Assembly (NCBI GenBank): GCA_910586095.1
Contig: CAJUHQ010000150.1
Span: 1-7,850, forward strand
Direction of reading: 5' to 3'
Length of the DNA stretch: 7,850 bases
Source: an uncultured Lachnospiraceae bacterium
Lineage (GTDB): Bacteria; Bacillota; Clostridia; Lachnospirales; Lachnospiraceae
A program made the translations under genes and the position numbers. Below the pieces are notes generated by a model, which did no database searches, was not told the DNA's origin, and saw nothing but the letters and a program-made list of their open reading frames with translations. Of the stretch, positions 1 to 6,192 are shown piece after piece; position 1 is the stretch's first letter, and the number at the start of each line of letters is the position of its first letter.

Positions 1-161
1 ACCCCCATGTCTGTCATCAGACACCACTATGAATGAAAGGGGTTTACTATGAATCCTTCGGGGATGCACACAAAATGCCAAAAGCAGGCATTTTGGCGCC
101 ATATGGTCAGCGCAGTACATGCGCAGACCTACAGTAAGGATTCAAAGACTTTCATAGTAAA
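1..161 (+). ncRNA. Candidate structured RNA (multi-hairpin leader or free-standing ncRNA), left end cut
   Basis: No coding region is seen here, but pairing is dense. A hairpin has arms TGTCTG (8-13) and CAGACA (18-23) with a 4-nt loop. A long-range stem joins TTTACTAT (43-50) to ATAGTAAA (154-161) and GAATCCTT (51-58) to AAGGATTC (136-143), 16 bp in all with a 10-nt bulge on the 3' side. Inside it lie CAAAATGCC (71-79)/GGCATTTTG (87-95), and GGTC-A-GCGCA (105-114)/TGCGC-A-GACC (120-129) around loop GTACA. This gives a three-way junction. No U-rich terminator follows, and the chemoreceptor ribosome site begins about 28 nt later, so it could be a leader or the body of an independent RNA. Size and architecture recall large Firmicutes ncRNAs such as the raiA motif, but I cannot confirm a family. 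The strand is assumed from the downstream gene. Confidence 0.5.
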
Positions 162-203
162 AATAGTAGGAACAAACACGCTGGTGAGAAAGGATGATTT
201 TCT

Positions 204-1934
204 ATGAATAAACATATTGGAACAAAAGTGTATTCAATGTTGGGCGTTTTGATGATAATATTTATAATTAATGCATGGTTTTCATGGCAAGGCACACACA
301 ATGCAAAAGATGTAGTAATACAGTTGTCAGAAACATACATGGAGCTTCATGTTCAGAATGAGATTGTGACCCAAAATGTGGCGGAAAGCCGATTATATGG
401 AAATTTGATCGTGTTGACTCCTGACGAGCAGACAGCATCGAACCTCTCGCAAGGGATGTCTTCACTAATGGATACACTTGACGCTGCTTTTTTGGAGATG
501 GAGAGGTTGTGCGCAGAGACAGAGGATATGCATTTGATAAAGGCATTACAAGAGTACAAGGACCAGTTTACTCCTCTTCAGGATACCGTCACACAGATAG
601 CCCAGTTTTATCAGGAAGGAGATAAAGCAAAGGCGTTTACACTAAATTCTCAGATGCGTGATATTGTATTGGCTATGCAAGAAAAACAAACTACTTTTAC
701 AAAACTGATAGGAGAGGAATCAGAGCGTCTAGTAAACGAGAGAATTGCAGCATCGACGATGCTTGAAGGCGTTTCAAGAGGGATCTTTATAGTATTTCTT
801 GGCGTATCCGTTTTGATGGTGCTGGTACTTCAGTTCTCTGTAGTCAGACCTGCTAGATACGCAACAGATCATCTCAATCAGATTATCAGTGATATTCAGG
901 CCAACAGAGGAGACTTAACACAGCGAATCGCTGTCAAAACCAAAGATGAAGTAGGACAGTTAGTAGCAGGAATCAATAATTTTATTGAACAACTGCAAGT
1001 AACTATGAAGAAAATACAGACAGGTTCTTCTGATATGGAACAGCAGGTTGCCAATATGAATGGTAATATTCAACAGTCAGAGAGCAGTGCGAGTGATGTG
1101 TCAGCAACGATGCAGCAAATGTCAGCGAGTATGGAGGAAATTTCTGCGACACTCGATCAGATTACACAAGGTTCTAACAATGTTCTTGAACTTTCTAAAA
1201 ATATGCGTAGTAGAGCAGAGGAAGGTACAACGTTTGTCAGTGGCATTAAAAATAAAGCACAAAATATTCGGTCTAACGTGATGAACAGCAAGAATGATGC
1301 GATTCAGATGTTGGATAACAATCGAAGACTCTTGGAAACTGCTATTGAGAACAGCCGTAGTGTTGGCAAGATTAACGAGTTGACAAGTGAAATATTAAGT
1401 ATTTCTAGTCAAACGAACTTATTAGCGCTCAATGCTTCTATTGAGGCGGCGCGTGCTGGAGAGGCCGGCAAAGGTTTTTCTGTTGTGGCTGATGAGATTC
1501 GCGTGTTGGCAGACAATAGTCGTGATACAGCAAATAATATTCAAAATATCAGCGCGATGGTGACACAAGCAGTCGGGGAACTCTCTAAAAATGCCAATGA
1601 AATGTTAAAATTTATTGATGAGACAGTGATTGGAGATTATGATGAGTTTGTGAATGTGGCCAATCAATACCATGATGATGCAGAGAATATGAATGTCACG
1701 TTTCATGATTTTAAAGACCATTCTCACACTCTTGAAGAGACAATATCACAGATTACAGATGGGATTGTTGGTATTAATACCGCAGTCGATGAAAGTGTAC
1801 AAGGTGTTTCTATGGCGGCTAATAATATGACACAACTTGTTAGTTTGCTAGGAAATATTCAAGATGACGCACACAACAATAAGGAAGTGTGCGACAGTCT
1901 ACAAAAAGAAGTACATCATTTTAAGCAGATATAA
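204..1934 (+). CDS. Methyl-accepting chemotaxis protein (transmembrane chemoreceptor)
   Basis: This is a membrane chemoreceptor of 576 aa that would sense an extracellular signal and control CheA kinase through CheW. Helix TM1 spans about residues 10-28. A mostly helical extracellular sensor follows (about 30-190; four-helix-bundle type by length and helicity, not by clear motif), then TM2 (about 193-213) and a HAMP linker (about 214-267, with GDLTQRI and KDEVGQL). A long cytoplasmic coiled coil completes the protein. Its hairpin tip is unmistakable: QTNLLALNASIEAARAGEAG at residues 403-422, followed by KGFSVVADEIRVLA, the CheW/CheA contact region. No C-terminal CheR-docking pentapeptide is seen; the protein ends HHFKQI. 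The start is supported by AAAGGA at 189-194, 9 nt before ATG. No other chemotaxis gene is in the window, so it is an orphan receptor locus; the ligand is unknown. Confidence 0.96.
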   Translation: MNKHIGTKVYSMLGVLMIIFIINAWFSWQGTHNAKDVVIQLSETYMELHVQNEIVTQNVAESRLYGNLIVLTPDEQTASNLSQGMSSLMDTLDAAFLEMERLCAETEDMHLIKALQEYKDQFTPLQDTVTQIAQFYQEGDKAKAFTLNSQMRDIVLAMQEKQTTFTKLIGEESERLVNERIAASTMLEGVSRGIFIVFLGVSVLMVLVLQFSVVRPARYATDHLNQIISDIQANRGDLTQRIAVKTKDEVGQLVAGINNFIEQLQVTMKKIQTGSSDMEQQVANMNGNIQQSESSASDVSATMQQMSASMEEISATLDQITQGSNNVLELSKNMRSRAEEGTTFVSGIKNKAQNIRSNVMNSKNDAIQMLDNNRRLLETAIENSRSVGKINELTSEILSISSQTNLLALNASIEAARAGEAGKGFSVVADEIRVLADNSRDTANNIQNISAMVTQAVGELSKNANEMLKFIDETVIGDYDEFVNVANQYHDDAENMNVTFHDFKDHSHTLEETISQITDGIVGINTAVDESVQGVSMAANNMTQLVSLLGNIQDDAHNNKEVCDSLQKEVHHFKQI

Positions 1935-1954
1935 TTAGACATAGAAAACGATCT

Positions 1955-1991
1955 AAAAAGGGCACAATGTTTCATAAGCCTTGTGCCTTTT
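1955..1991 (+). terminator. Weak intrinsic-terminator-like hairpin after the chemoreceptor gene
   Basis: GGCACAA (1961-1967) and TTGTGCC (1981-1987) form a 7-bp stem around a 13-nt loop. It is preceded by AAAAAG and followed by TTTT, which extends the stem with A:T pairs after one bulged G. The T-tract is only four bases and the loop is long, so termination is probably partial and the next gene could be reached by read-through. The position, 20 nt after the stop codon, is as expected for a terminator. Confidence 0.45.
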
Positions 1992-2036
1992 GAATTGTCA
2001 AAGAAGATCACCATCCTAAATAGGAAGAAAGTAAAT

Positions 2037-2834
2037 ATGAAGAGAAATGGAAAAAAGATAGTTATGACCTTATCACAGTTTTGTTTGATGGCACTTGGTG
2101 GACTTATTTTTATTTGGTTTGCCCTGCCCATGTTTTTGTCCACTCATATGAATATCGGCAATGTTACAGGAATGACGCTAGCCACAGTACTTTTTGTGTA
2201 TGGAGTCTTTTGTCCAGTTCTCCATCGGATAATTGCACAGTGGAGAGAACACAGTGTCAAGCGATGGATTATATGGGGATTTTTGGCGGTGGTATTGATG
2301 ATTGCAGCACTTGCATTGATCGAAACGATCTGTATGGTTCGTGCAGCTTGTAAAAAGCCACAGGAGGACGCAACTGTAGTTGTATTGGGATGTCGTGTAT
2401 ATGGGGAGCGTCCAAGCTTATCATTGGAGGAGAGACTACAAGCGGCCTATAACTATTTACAGGAACATGAAGAGGCGGCATGTATTGTGTCTGGCGGAAA
2501 AGGGACAGGAGAAGATATCTCCGAAGCAGAATGTATGTATCGATATCTAGTGGATAAAGGGATCGATCCATCACGTTTGTATAAAGAAGATGCTTCCACG
2601 ACCACACGTGAAAATTTAGCCTTTTCCCAAAAGATTATAGAGACAGAAGGGCTTACCCCACAAATTGCCATTGCCACTAGTGAATATCATGAGTATCGTG
2701 CTGGAAGAATCGCACAATCTCTGGGGATGGAATGTGCCGCAGTGCCTGCGCGCACGGCCATATGGTTATTGCCAACCTATTATATTAGGGAATTGTATGC
2801 GATATTGTACGAGTGGTGTGGATTTACATTTTAA
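2037..2834 (+). CDS. YdcF/SanA-family (DUF218) membrane protein
   Basis: This 265-aa protein has three N-terminal hydrophobic helices (about 9-33, 43-62, 77-97) and then a DUF218 domain (about 112-245). Domain hallmarks are VVVLGCRV at 114-121, SGGKGTGE at 152-159, an acidic E(A)E segment at 163-165, DASTTTREN at 185-193, and TSEYHEYRA at 214-222. DUF218 proteins (E. coli SanA, ElyC, YdcF) are tied to envelope or peptidoglycan-precursor functions, but their biochemistry is poorly defined; the role here is inferred only at that level. I chose ATG 2037 because AGGAAG (2022-2027) lies 9 nt upstream. A longer reading from GTG 1983 would begin inside the terminator-like stem and lacks a ribosome site. 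It lies 102 bp after the chemoreceptor gene on the same strand and no good separate promoter is seen, so read-through transcription is likely. Confidence 0.88.
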   Translation: MKRNGKKIVMTLSQFCLMALGGLIFIWFALPMFLSTHMNIGNVTGMTLATVLFVYGVFCPVLHRIIAQWREHSVKRWIIWGFLAVVLMIAALALIETICMVRAACKKPQEDATVVVLGCRVYGERPSLSLEERLQAAYNYLQEHEEAACIVSGGKGTGEDISEAECMYRYLVDKGIDPSRLYKEDASTTTRENLAFSQKIIETEGLTPQIAIATSEYHEYRAGRIAQSLGMECAAVPARTAIWLLPTYYIRELYAILYEWCGFTF

Positions 2835-2856
2835 TATAAAATCTTGTGTGGTCATC

Positions 2857-2917
2857 TTTCTAAGCAACTACCTTTATTTATGATAGTTCACTGTAAATAA
2901 AAGTAGTTGCTTAGAAA
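2857..2917. repeat. 24-bp near-perfect inverted repeat between convergent genes
   Basis: Arms 2857-2880 and 2894-2917 are reverse complements with one mismatch (C2872 against A2902) around a 13-nt loop. The core is CTAAGCAACTAC / GTAGTTGCTTAG. It sits between the convergent DUF218 and lipoprotein genes, where a two-way terminator would be expected. The polarity is wrong for a classic one, however: the arms begin TTT and end AAA, so neither strand has a U-tract after the stem. It may still end or stabilise transcripts, or be a small mobile-repeat remnant. No coding capacity is seen. Confidence 0.75.
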
Positions 2918-2966
2918 ATAGTATGTACACAAAATACATATTTTGGCACAAATACTAAAAATAGTG

Positions 2967-3566
2967 TCAATGAGTTGAATCGGTACTATAAGTACAATTG
3001 TTTAAAAAGTTAATTAGAATATTTTCTAAGTCGTCCTCAAAATCTTTCTGACAAGTCAATTCAATACATAAAGCAGTATTCTGATAAATACCAGATGCTA
3101 AGATACCGCGGTCATATGGTTTTTCTTGATTGGAACAATTGTAGATAATGAGAGAGTAGAGTTGGTCATTGCAGGTAATCTCTTTTTCGGAGAGAATATC
3201 ATAATTGACTTTTCCAGTAGCAATCCATTGATCTAGGTTGCTTTCGGCGATCGTACGATCTGAATATTCTCCCAAAAGAAAATAGAGCTGGACATCATAT
3301 TGGTCAACAGTGTCACTATTGGTATCTTTCTCTTTGCCTGCCCATGAAGCATAATACAGACCATCTGAGGCTAATGTATCCATATGATCTAATAGCGTCA
3401 AATAGTTGTCAGTATTTTGAATTGTGAGAGTATGACCAAGTGTAATAAAACCAGATTCGGCCCAAGTGTCGTTTAGTTCTTTTTTTGCTAACGAATCTGC
3501 GTAAGAGCATCCATTTAACAAAAAGATAATGCAAAAAACATATGATAGATATTTTAATTTTGTCAT
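2967..3566 (-). CDS. Small secreted lipoprotein of unknown function
   Basis: The protein has 199 aa. A hydrophobic signal peptide with a short basic start (MTKLK) ends in lipobox LNGC, with Cys20 as the expected lipid anchor, so it should sit on the outer face of the membrane. The mature part (about 180 aa) is acidic, with no transmembrane helix and no motif I recognise. It has five further cysteines (132, 144, 167, 172, 191), which could form disulfides. Alternating hydrophobic stretches such as QLYSLIIYNC suggest a beta-rich fold. Its ribosome site is AAGGAG (complement of 3572-3577), 5 nt before the ATG. It begins 28 bp after the LacI-type regulator stop codon on the same strand, so the two are probably one transcription unit. 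Function cannot be stated. Confidence 0.82.
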   Translation of the reverse strand: MTKLKYLSYVFCIIFLLNGCSYADSLAKKELNDTWAESGFITLGHTLTIQNTDNYLTLLDHMDTLASDGLYYASWAGKEKDTNSDTVDQYDVQLYFLLGEYSDRTIAESNLDQWIATGKVNYDILSEKEITCNDQLYSLIIYNCSNQEKPYDRGILASGIYQNTALCIELTCQKDFEDDLENILINFLNNCTYSTDSTH

Positions 3567-3594
3567 AATTGCTCCTTATAATAAAAATAGTGGA

Positions 3595-4590
3595 TTAGTG
3601 CTTTTCTTTTGTGGTGCCGCCATATGCATAAGTGACAGGAAGGCAGATAAGAGGCGGCCTTGATAAAGGATTTTCTTGCAGTAATAGTTCAACACACAAT
3701 TCAGCAATTTCTGGAACAGGTTGTACAATGGTAGAACATGTATAGTCTTTGTTTCCAAAATATTTTGTCCCATCAAATCCAATTACTTGTATATCTTCGG
3801 GAACTCTTTGCTGTAGACGTTGCAACGTCTTTACGATCGAGTAGGCAAGCCCATCGGTAACACAAAAGATCCCATCAAAGGACAGTTTTCCGTCATGAAG
3901 ATGTTCTATTAAAAAAGTCTCAAATTCTTCAAAAGGTTCTCCATCTTCTATAATTTTCATTTCATATTGCAGACCACGCGAAAGACATCCATTTTCAAAA
4001 CCAGCTTTGCGTTTGTTGGGTTCATTAGTCAAAGAGGAACCTGTTCGCAAAAAAGCAATATTTTTGCAGCCTAGATCAGCGAGTTTTTCGGCAGCAAGTT
4101 GTCCACCGGCAAAATTATCACTGGCAACACAAGGAATTTTTGGCCCCATAGAGCGGTCAATTGCCACAAACGGAGTACTTTCTTCAATGACAAGATTGGG
4201 ATTGTAGGTTAAACCAATAATTCCATCCACCTTGTTTTGTTGTGCCATTGTGATATATTCTTGCTCTAGATTGGAATCGTAGTCTGTGGAACATAGCAGC
4301 ATACGATATTTTCGTTTTAAAAGAGCGAGATTGATATGGTACGTAAGTGATGCATAAAAAGGTTCAAGTGTATTAGGGATCAAAAGAGCAATAGTGCGCG
4401 TCTTATTTGCTTTAAGTCCCTGTGCATAACTGTTGACTTGGTAATTGAGTTTTTTGATGGCGTTTTCTACACGAATTCGGTAGTCCTCCCCTACGGGTAA
4501 ACCATTGACAACTTTAGACACCGTACCTAGAGCAACGCCTGCTTCTAAAGCAACGTCTTTCATTGTTGGCGTGGAATTTGTTTTTTTCAT
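3595..4590 (-). CDS. LacI/GalR-family transcriptional regulator
   Basis: This is a full-length (331 aa) LacI-type regulator. The N-terminal helix-turn-helix is at about residues 9-30 (TMKDVALEAGVALGTVSKVVNG split across MKDVALEAGV and LGTVSKVVNG). The hinge helix is around NSYAQGLKANKT (53-64), with Leu59 at the usual minor-groove position. The rest is a periplasmic-binding-like effector domain (about 65-331) with family landmarks LIPNTLEPFYA (70-80), VDGIIG (121-126), VASDNFAGGQLAAEKL (155-170), FCVTDGLAYSIV (242-253) and VIGFDG (269-274). Such proteins bind a sugar or sugar phosphate and usually repress by dimer binding to palindromic operators. The ribosome site GGGGAG lies just upstream of the ATG. 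It is divergent from the importer operon, its likely target, and autoregulation is possible. The effector cannot be predicted from the sequence. Confidence 0.95.
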   Translation of the reverse strand: MKKTNSTPTMKDVALEAGVALGTVSKVVNGLPVGEDYRIRVENAIKKLNYQVNSYAQGLKANKTRTIALLIPNTLEPFYASLTYHINLALLKRKYRMLLCSTDYDSNLEQEYITMAQQNKVDGIIGLTYNPNLVIEESTPFVAIDRSMGPKIPCVASDNFAGGQLAAEKLADLGCKNIAFLRTGSSLTNEPNKRKAGFENGCLSRGLQYEMKIIEDGEPFEEFETFLIEHLHDGKLSFDGIFCVTDGLAYSIVKTLQRLQQRVPEDIQVIGFDGTKYFGNKDYTCSTIVQPVPEIAELCVELLLQENPLSRPPLICLPVTYAYGGTTKEKH

Positions 4591-4781
4591 AAGCTCCCCT
4601 TTCTGTTTATTTTTACAAATGGTTTAGTATAAAAATCAGCATTGAATCTATATGGTGTATGTGGCTATAGTTGAAATAAAATGCTAGTACAATTACTTTA
4701 ATTCCTCGACGAACCAACAAAATATTTCATGAAAATATATGAAATAAAAAGAATATTGCTGCGTTTTTTAGAGAAAACAAT

Positions 4782-4810
4782 GTGATAAATCCAATTTAAT
4801 TTATTATAAT
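4782..4810 (+). promoter_or_regulatory. Possible upstream promoter with perfect -10
   Basis: TATAAT (4805-4810) matches the sigma-A -10 consensus exactly. GTGATA (4782-4787) lies 17 bp upstream and matches TTGACA at four of six positions. Use for the importer would give a leader of about 270 nt. AT-rich DNA produces such matches by chance, so confidence is low. Confidence 0.3.
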
Positions 4811-4843
4811 ATAGGAAAAAATTTTTGTAAAGAGAATTTATTT

Positions 4844-4855
4844 ATGAAACGTTAT
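4844..4855. promoter_or_regulatory. Candidate LacI-family operator, distal copy
   Basis: ATGAAACGTTAT contains the GAAAC|GTT core typical of LacI-family operators centred on CG. The same 12 bases occur in reverse orientation at 4987-4998. It is imperfect as a palindrome: GTTATA stands where GTTTCA would be ideal. It lies about 90 bp upstream of the main candidate promoter. Confidence 0.35.
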
Positions 4856-4941
4856 ATGAATAAAAAAGAGAAAAAATTAATATAATTGCACAATGAGTTT
4901 TGAATAAAATAACTAAAATATATAAAGTGGCACAAAAAATA

Positions 4942-4970
4942 TTGACTTTATTAAGAAAAAGTGATAATTT
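4942..4970 (+). promoter_or_regulatory. Main candidate promoter of the importer operon
   Basis: The -35 TTGACT (4942-4947) matches consensus at five of six positions. A 17-bp spacer leads to TAATTT (4965-4970), preceded by TG at 4962-4963, as in extended -10 promoters. Transcription would begin near 4977, giving a leader of about 110 nt before the permease-1 ATG. Candidate operators at 4987-5002 and 5027-5037 lie just downstream of the start point, a position that suits repression by the divergent LacI-type protein. The -10 itself is weak. Confidence 0.5.
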
Positions 4971-4986
4971 TATAAACAAGGATGAA

Positions 4987-5002
4987 ATAACGTTTCATGA
5001 AA
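4987..5002. promoter_or_regulatory. Candidate LacI-family operator, promoter-proximal copy
   Basis: ATAACGTTTCAT (4987-4998) is the exact reverse complement of the distal copy at 4844-4855. It overlaps the perfect 10-bp palindrome TTTCATGAAA (4993-5002). It begins about 10 bp after the inferred transcription start, where a bound repressor would block initiation or escape. Confidence 0.4.
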
Positions 5003-5026
5003 TGGTGTGACCGCGAAGTGTAATAG

Positions 5027-5037
5027 TATCGTTTCAC
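5027..5037. promoter_or_regulatory. Possible third operator half-site
   Basis: TATCGTTTCAC repeats the CGTTTCA half-site of the proximal operator, with CG 39 bp further downstream. The other half does not match, so this may be a weak accessory site or chance. Confidence 0.25.
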
Positions 5038-5087
5038 ATCTGTAACATTAAATTATTTTAGTTGCCTGATAAGAAAGGAGAAAAGAG

Positions 5088-6026
5088 ATGAACAAAAATA
5101 AGTCGGCTACTGCAATTTCAGCAGCACTGGGAAAGCCGTTAAAGCGGCGTCTATTGGATAATTGGCAGTTGTATGCTATGCTATCAGTTCCAGTTATATT
5201 GACCATTGTATATAAATACATTCCTATGTATGGTATACAAATTGCTTTTAGGGACTATAAAGCAAGCAAAGGGTTTATGGGAAGCGAATGGGTTGGCTTT
5301 GAATGGTTTTGGCGATTTTTTAGTGCCCCAACTTTTGGAAGAATGATTAAAAATACAATATTGTTAAGCTTTTATAGTTTGCTATGGAGTTTTCCGATTC
5401 CAATTATTCTTGCATTACTACTAAACCAGATGCGATTTCAGCGTTTTAAGAGAGTTACACAGACGGTACTTTATGCGCCACACTTTATTTCTACAATGGT
5501 CATTTGTGGTATGATTCGAATCTTTCTTAGTCCCTCAGGCGGATTAATCAATCTGATAGCAGGAACATCGATTGATTTTTTAACAGAGTCCAATGCATTT
5601 CGGACAATATACATAGCTTCTGGTATTTGGCAGGATGCTGGATGGGGTATTATTGTTTATATGGCAACGCTATCTAATGTTGACACATCTCTTTATGAGG
5701 CTGCAAAAGTTGATGGTGCTTCTTTATTTCAAAGAATCATTCATATTGATATACCTGAGTTGACATCTATTATGGTTCTGAATCTGATTATGAGTGCAGG
5801 AGGATTGATGAATGTCGGATTTGAGAAGGTGTGGTTGTTACAAACGGATTTGAATAAGGCAACAAGTGATGTCATTGCGGTCTATGTCTATCAAAAAGGT
5901 ATCGAGAATGCGAAATACAGTTATTCTACAGCAGTAGGTTTGTTTAATACAGTGATTAATATTATCCTTTTGATTGTAGTCAACAAGATAGCTCATAGAA
6001 TATCTGAAGATACAAGTTTTATATAA
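5088..6026 (+). CDS. LplB/YteP-family carbohydrate ABC importer permease (permease 1)
   Basis: This 312-aa inner-membrane subunit of a type I ABC importer forms half of the sugar channel. Six hydrophobic helices are visible at about 28-50, 88-113, 125-147, 170-193, 222-243 and 280-300. The ATPase-contacting EAA loop is at about 204-223, EAAKVDGASLFQRIIHIDIP. The N-terminal pattern with YKYIPMYGIQIAFRDYK (42-58) is typical of the LplB group (COG4209), which in Bacillus and clostridia imports complex oligosaccharides such as uronate-containing sugars. The ribosome site AAAGGAG (5074-5080) lies 7 nt before ATG. It is the first gene of the importer operon, divergent from the LacI-type regulator and followed by permease 2 after an unusually long gap. 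The substrate is not predictable from this subunit. Confidence 0.95.
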   Translation: MNKNKSATAISAALGKPLKRRLLDNWQLYAMLSVPVILTIVYKYIPMYGIQIAFRDYKASKGFMGSEWVGFEWFWRFFSAPTFGRMIKNTILLSFYSLLWSFPIPIILALLLNQMRFQRFKRVTQTVLYAPHFISTMVICGMIRIFLSPSGGLINLIAGTSIDFLTESNAFRTIYIASGIWQDAGWGIIVYMATLSNVDTSLYEAAKVDGASLFQRIIHIDIPELTSIMVLNLIMSAGGLMNVGFEKVWLLQTDLNKATSDVIAVYVYQKGIENAKYSYSTAVGLFNTVINIILLIVVNKIAHRISEDTSFI

Positions 6027-6192
6027 TAAAGTTTGCATTGTGAATCGTATGCTAACATCATTGTGTTGAATTAGCAGGTTATTGGAAGCATGGAAGGATG
6101 AAAGGTTTTCAATCTTTCATTTCCGAGTTTGTGTCTGCGCTGCAACCACAAACTTAAGATGCATCAAAAGCAGCGCAGGAATGGGGAAAAAT
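6027..6192 (+). promoter_or_regulatory. Structured inter-permease region with possible pseudoknot over the permease-2 start
   Basis: Paired permease genes are usually close together, but this gap is 166 bp and highly self-complementary. Hairpin A is TGCTAA (6050-6055)/TTAGCA (6071-6076). Hairpin B is GGAA-gg-ATGAAAG (6092-6104)/CTTTCATTTCC (6114-6124), 11 bp with a 2-nt bulge. Hairpin C is AGTTTGTG (6126-6133)/CACAAACT (6147-6154). The loop of C contains CTGCGCTGC (6135-6143), perfectly complementary to GCAGCGCAG (6170-6178), immediately before the GA-ATG at 6179-6183. Stem C and the loop pairing cross, so together they would make an H-type pseudoknot; otherwise they are alternatives. The downstream strand overlaps the AGGA that could serve in ribosome binding. 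No terminator or convincing promoter is seen. Confidence 0.5.

Larger units (their letters stand above)
4591..5087. promoter_or_regulatory. AT-rich divergent regulatory region between lacI-type gene and importer operon
   Basis: These 497 bp have no supportable gene. On the minus strand a TATACT hexamer (complement of 4626-4631) is a possible -10 for the regulator gene, but no good -35 is found at 16-18 bp. The palindrome TTTCATGAAA occurs at 4725-4734 and again at 4993-5002. Candidate plus-strand promoters and GAAACG-type half-sites are listed separately. A pair GGTGTGA (5004-5010)/TCACATC (5034-5040) could form a hairpin in the importer leader. The length and number of sites suggest complex control of the importer. 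Confidence 0.7.

Noticed and set aside
1..203. Cyclic-di-GMP riboswitch upstream of the chemoreceptor gene
   Set aside because: Motility genes in clostridia often carry one, but the conserved class I core segments I know are not present and the stem layout differs.
1995..2022. Promoter TTGTCA with TAAATA ahead of the DUF218 gene
   Set aside because: The -10 is poor and the transcript would start after the ribosome site, so it could not serve this gene.
1983..2036. GTG start at 1983 for the DUF218 protein
   Set aside because: It lies in the terminator-like stem and has no ribosome site, whereas ATG 2037 has AGGAAG at a 9-nt spacing and leads straight into the first membrane helix.
2915..2944. 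Hairpin with 5' AAAA and 3' TTTT as terminator of the DUF218 gene
   Set aside because: The stem is only A:T pairs (TATGTA/TACATA) with a 3-nt bulge before the A/T tracts, too weak to call.
4844..4885. 13-codon reading frame (MKRYMNKKEKKLI)
   Set aside because: The ribosome site is poor and the codons reflect AT-rich DNA; the ATG falls inside the operator-like repeat. Not supportable as a gene.
5006..5038. TGTGA...TCACA as a CRP-type site
   Set aside because: The half-sites are 23 bp apart instead of 6 and CRP-cAMP control is not expected in clostridia; a leader hairpin is likelier.
6082..6192. TTG start giving permease 2 a 37-residue N-terminal extension
   Set aside because: The extension has no family resemblance, no ribosome site, and overlaps the structured RNA region; the open frame is likely chance.
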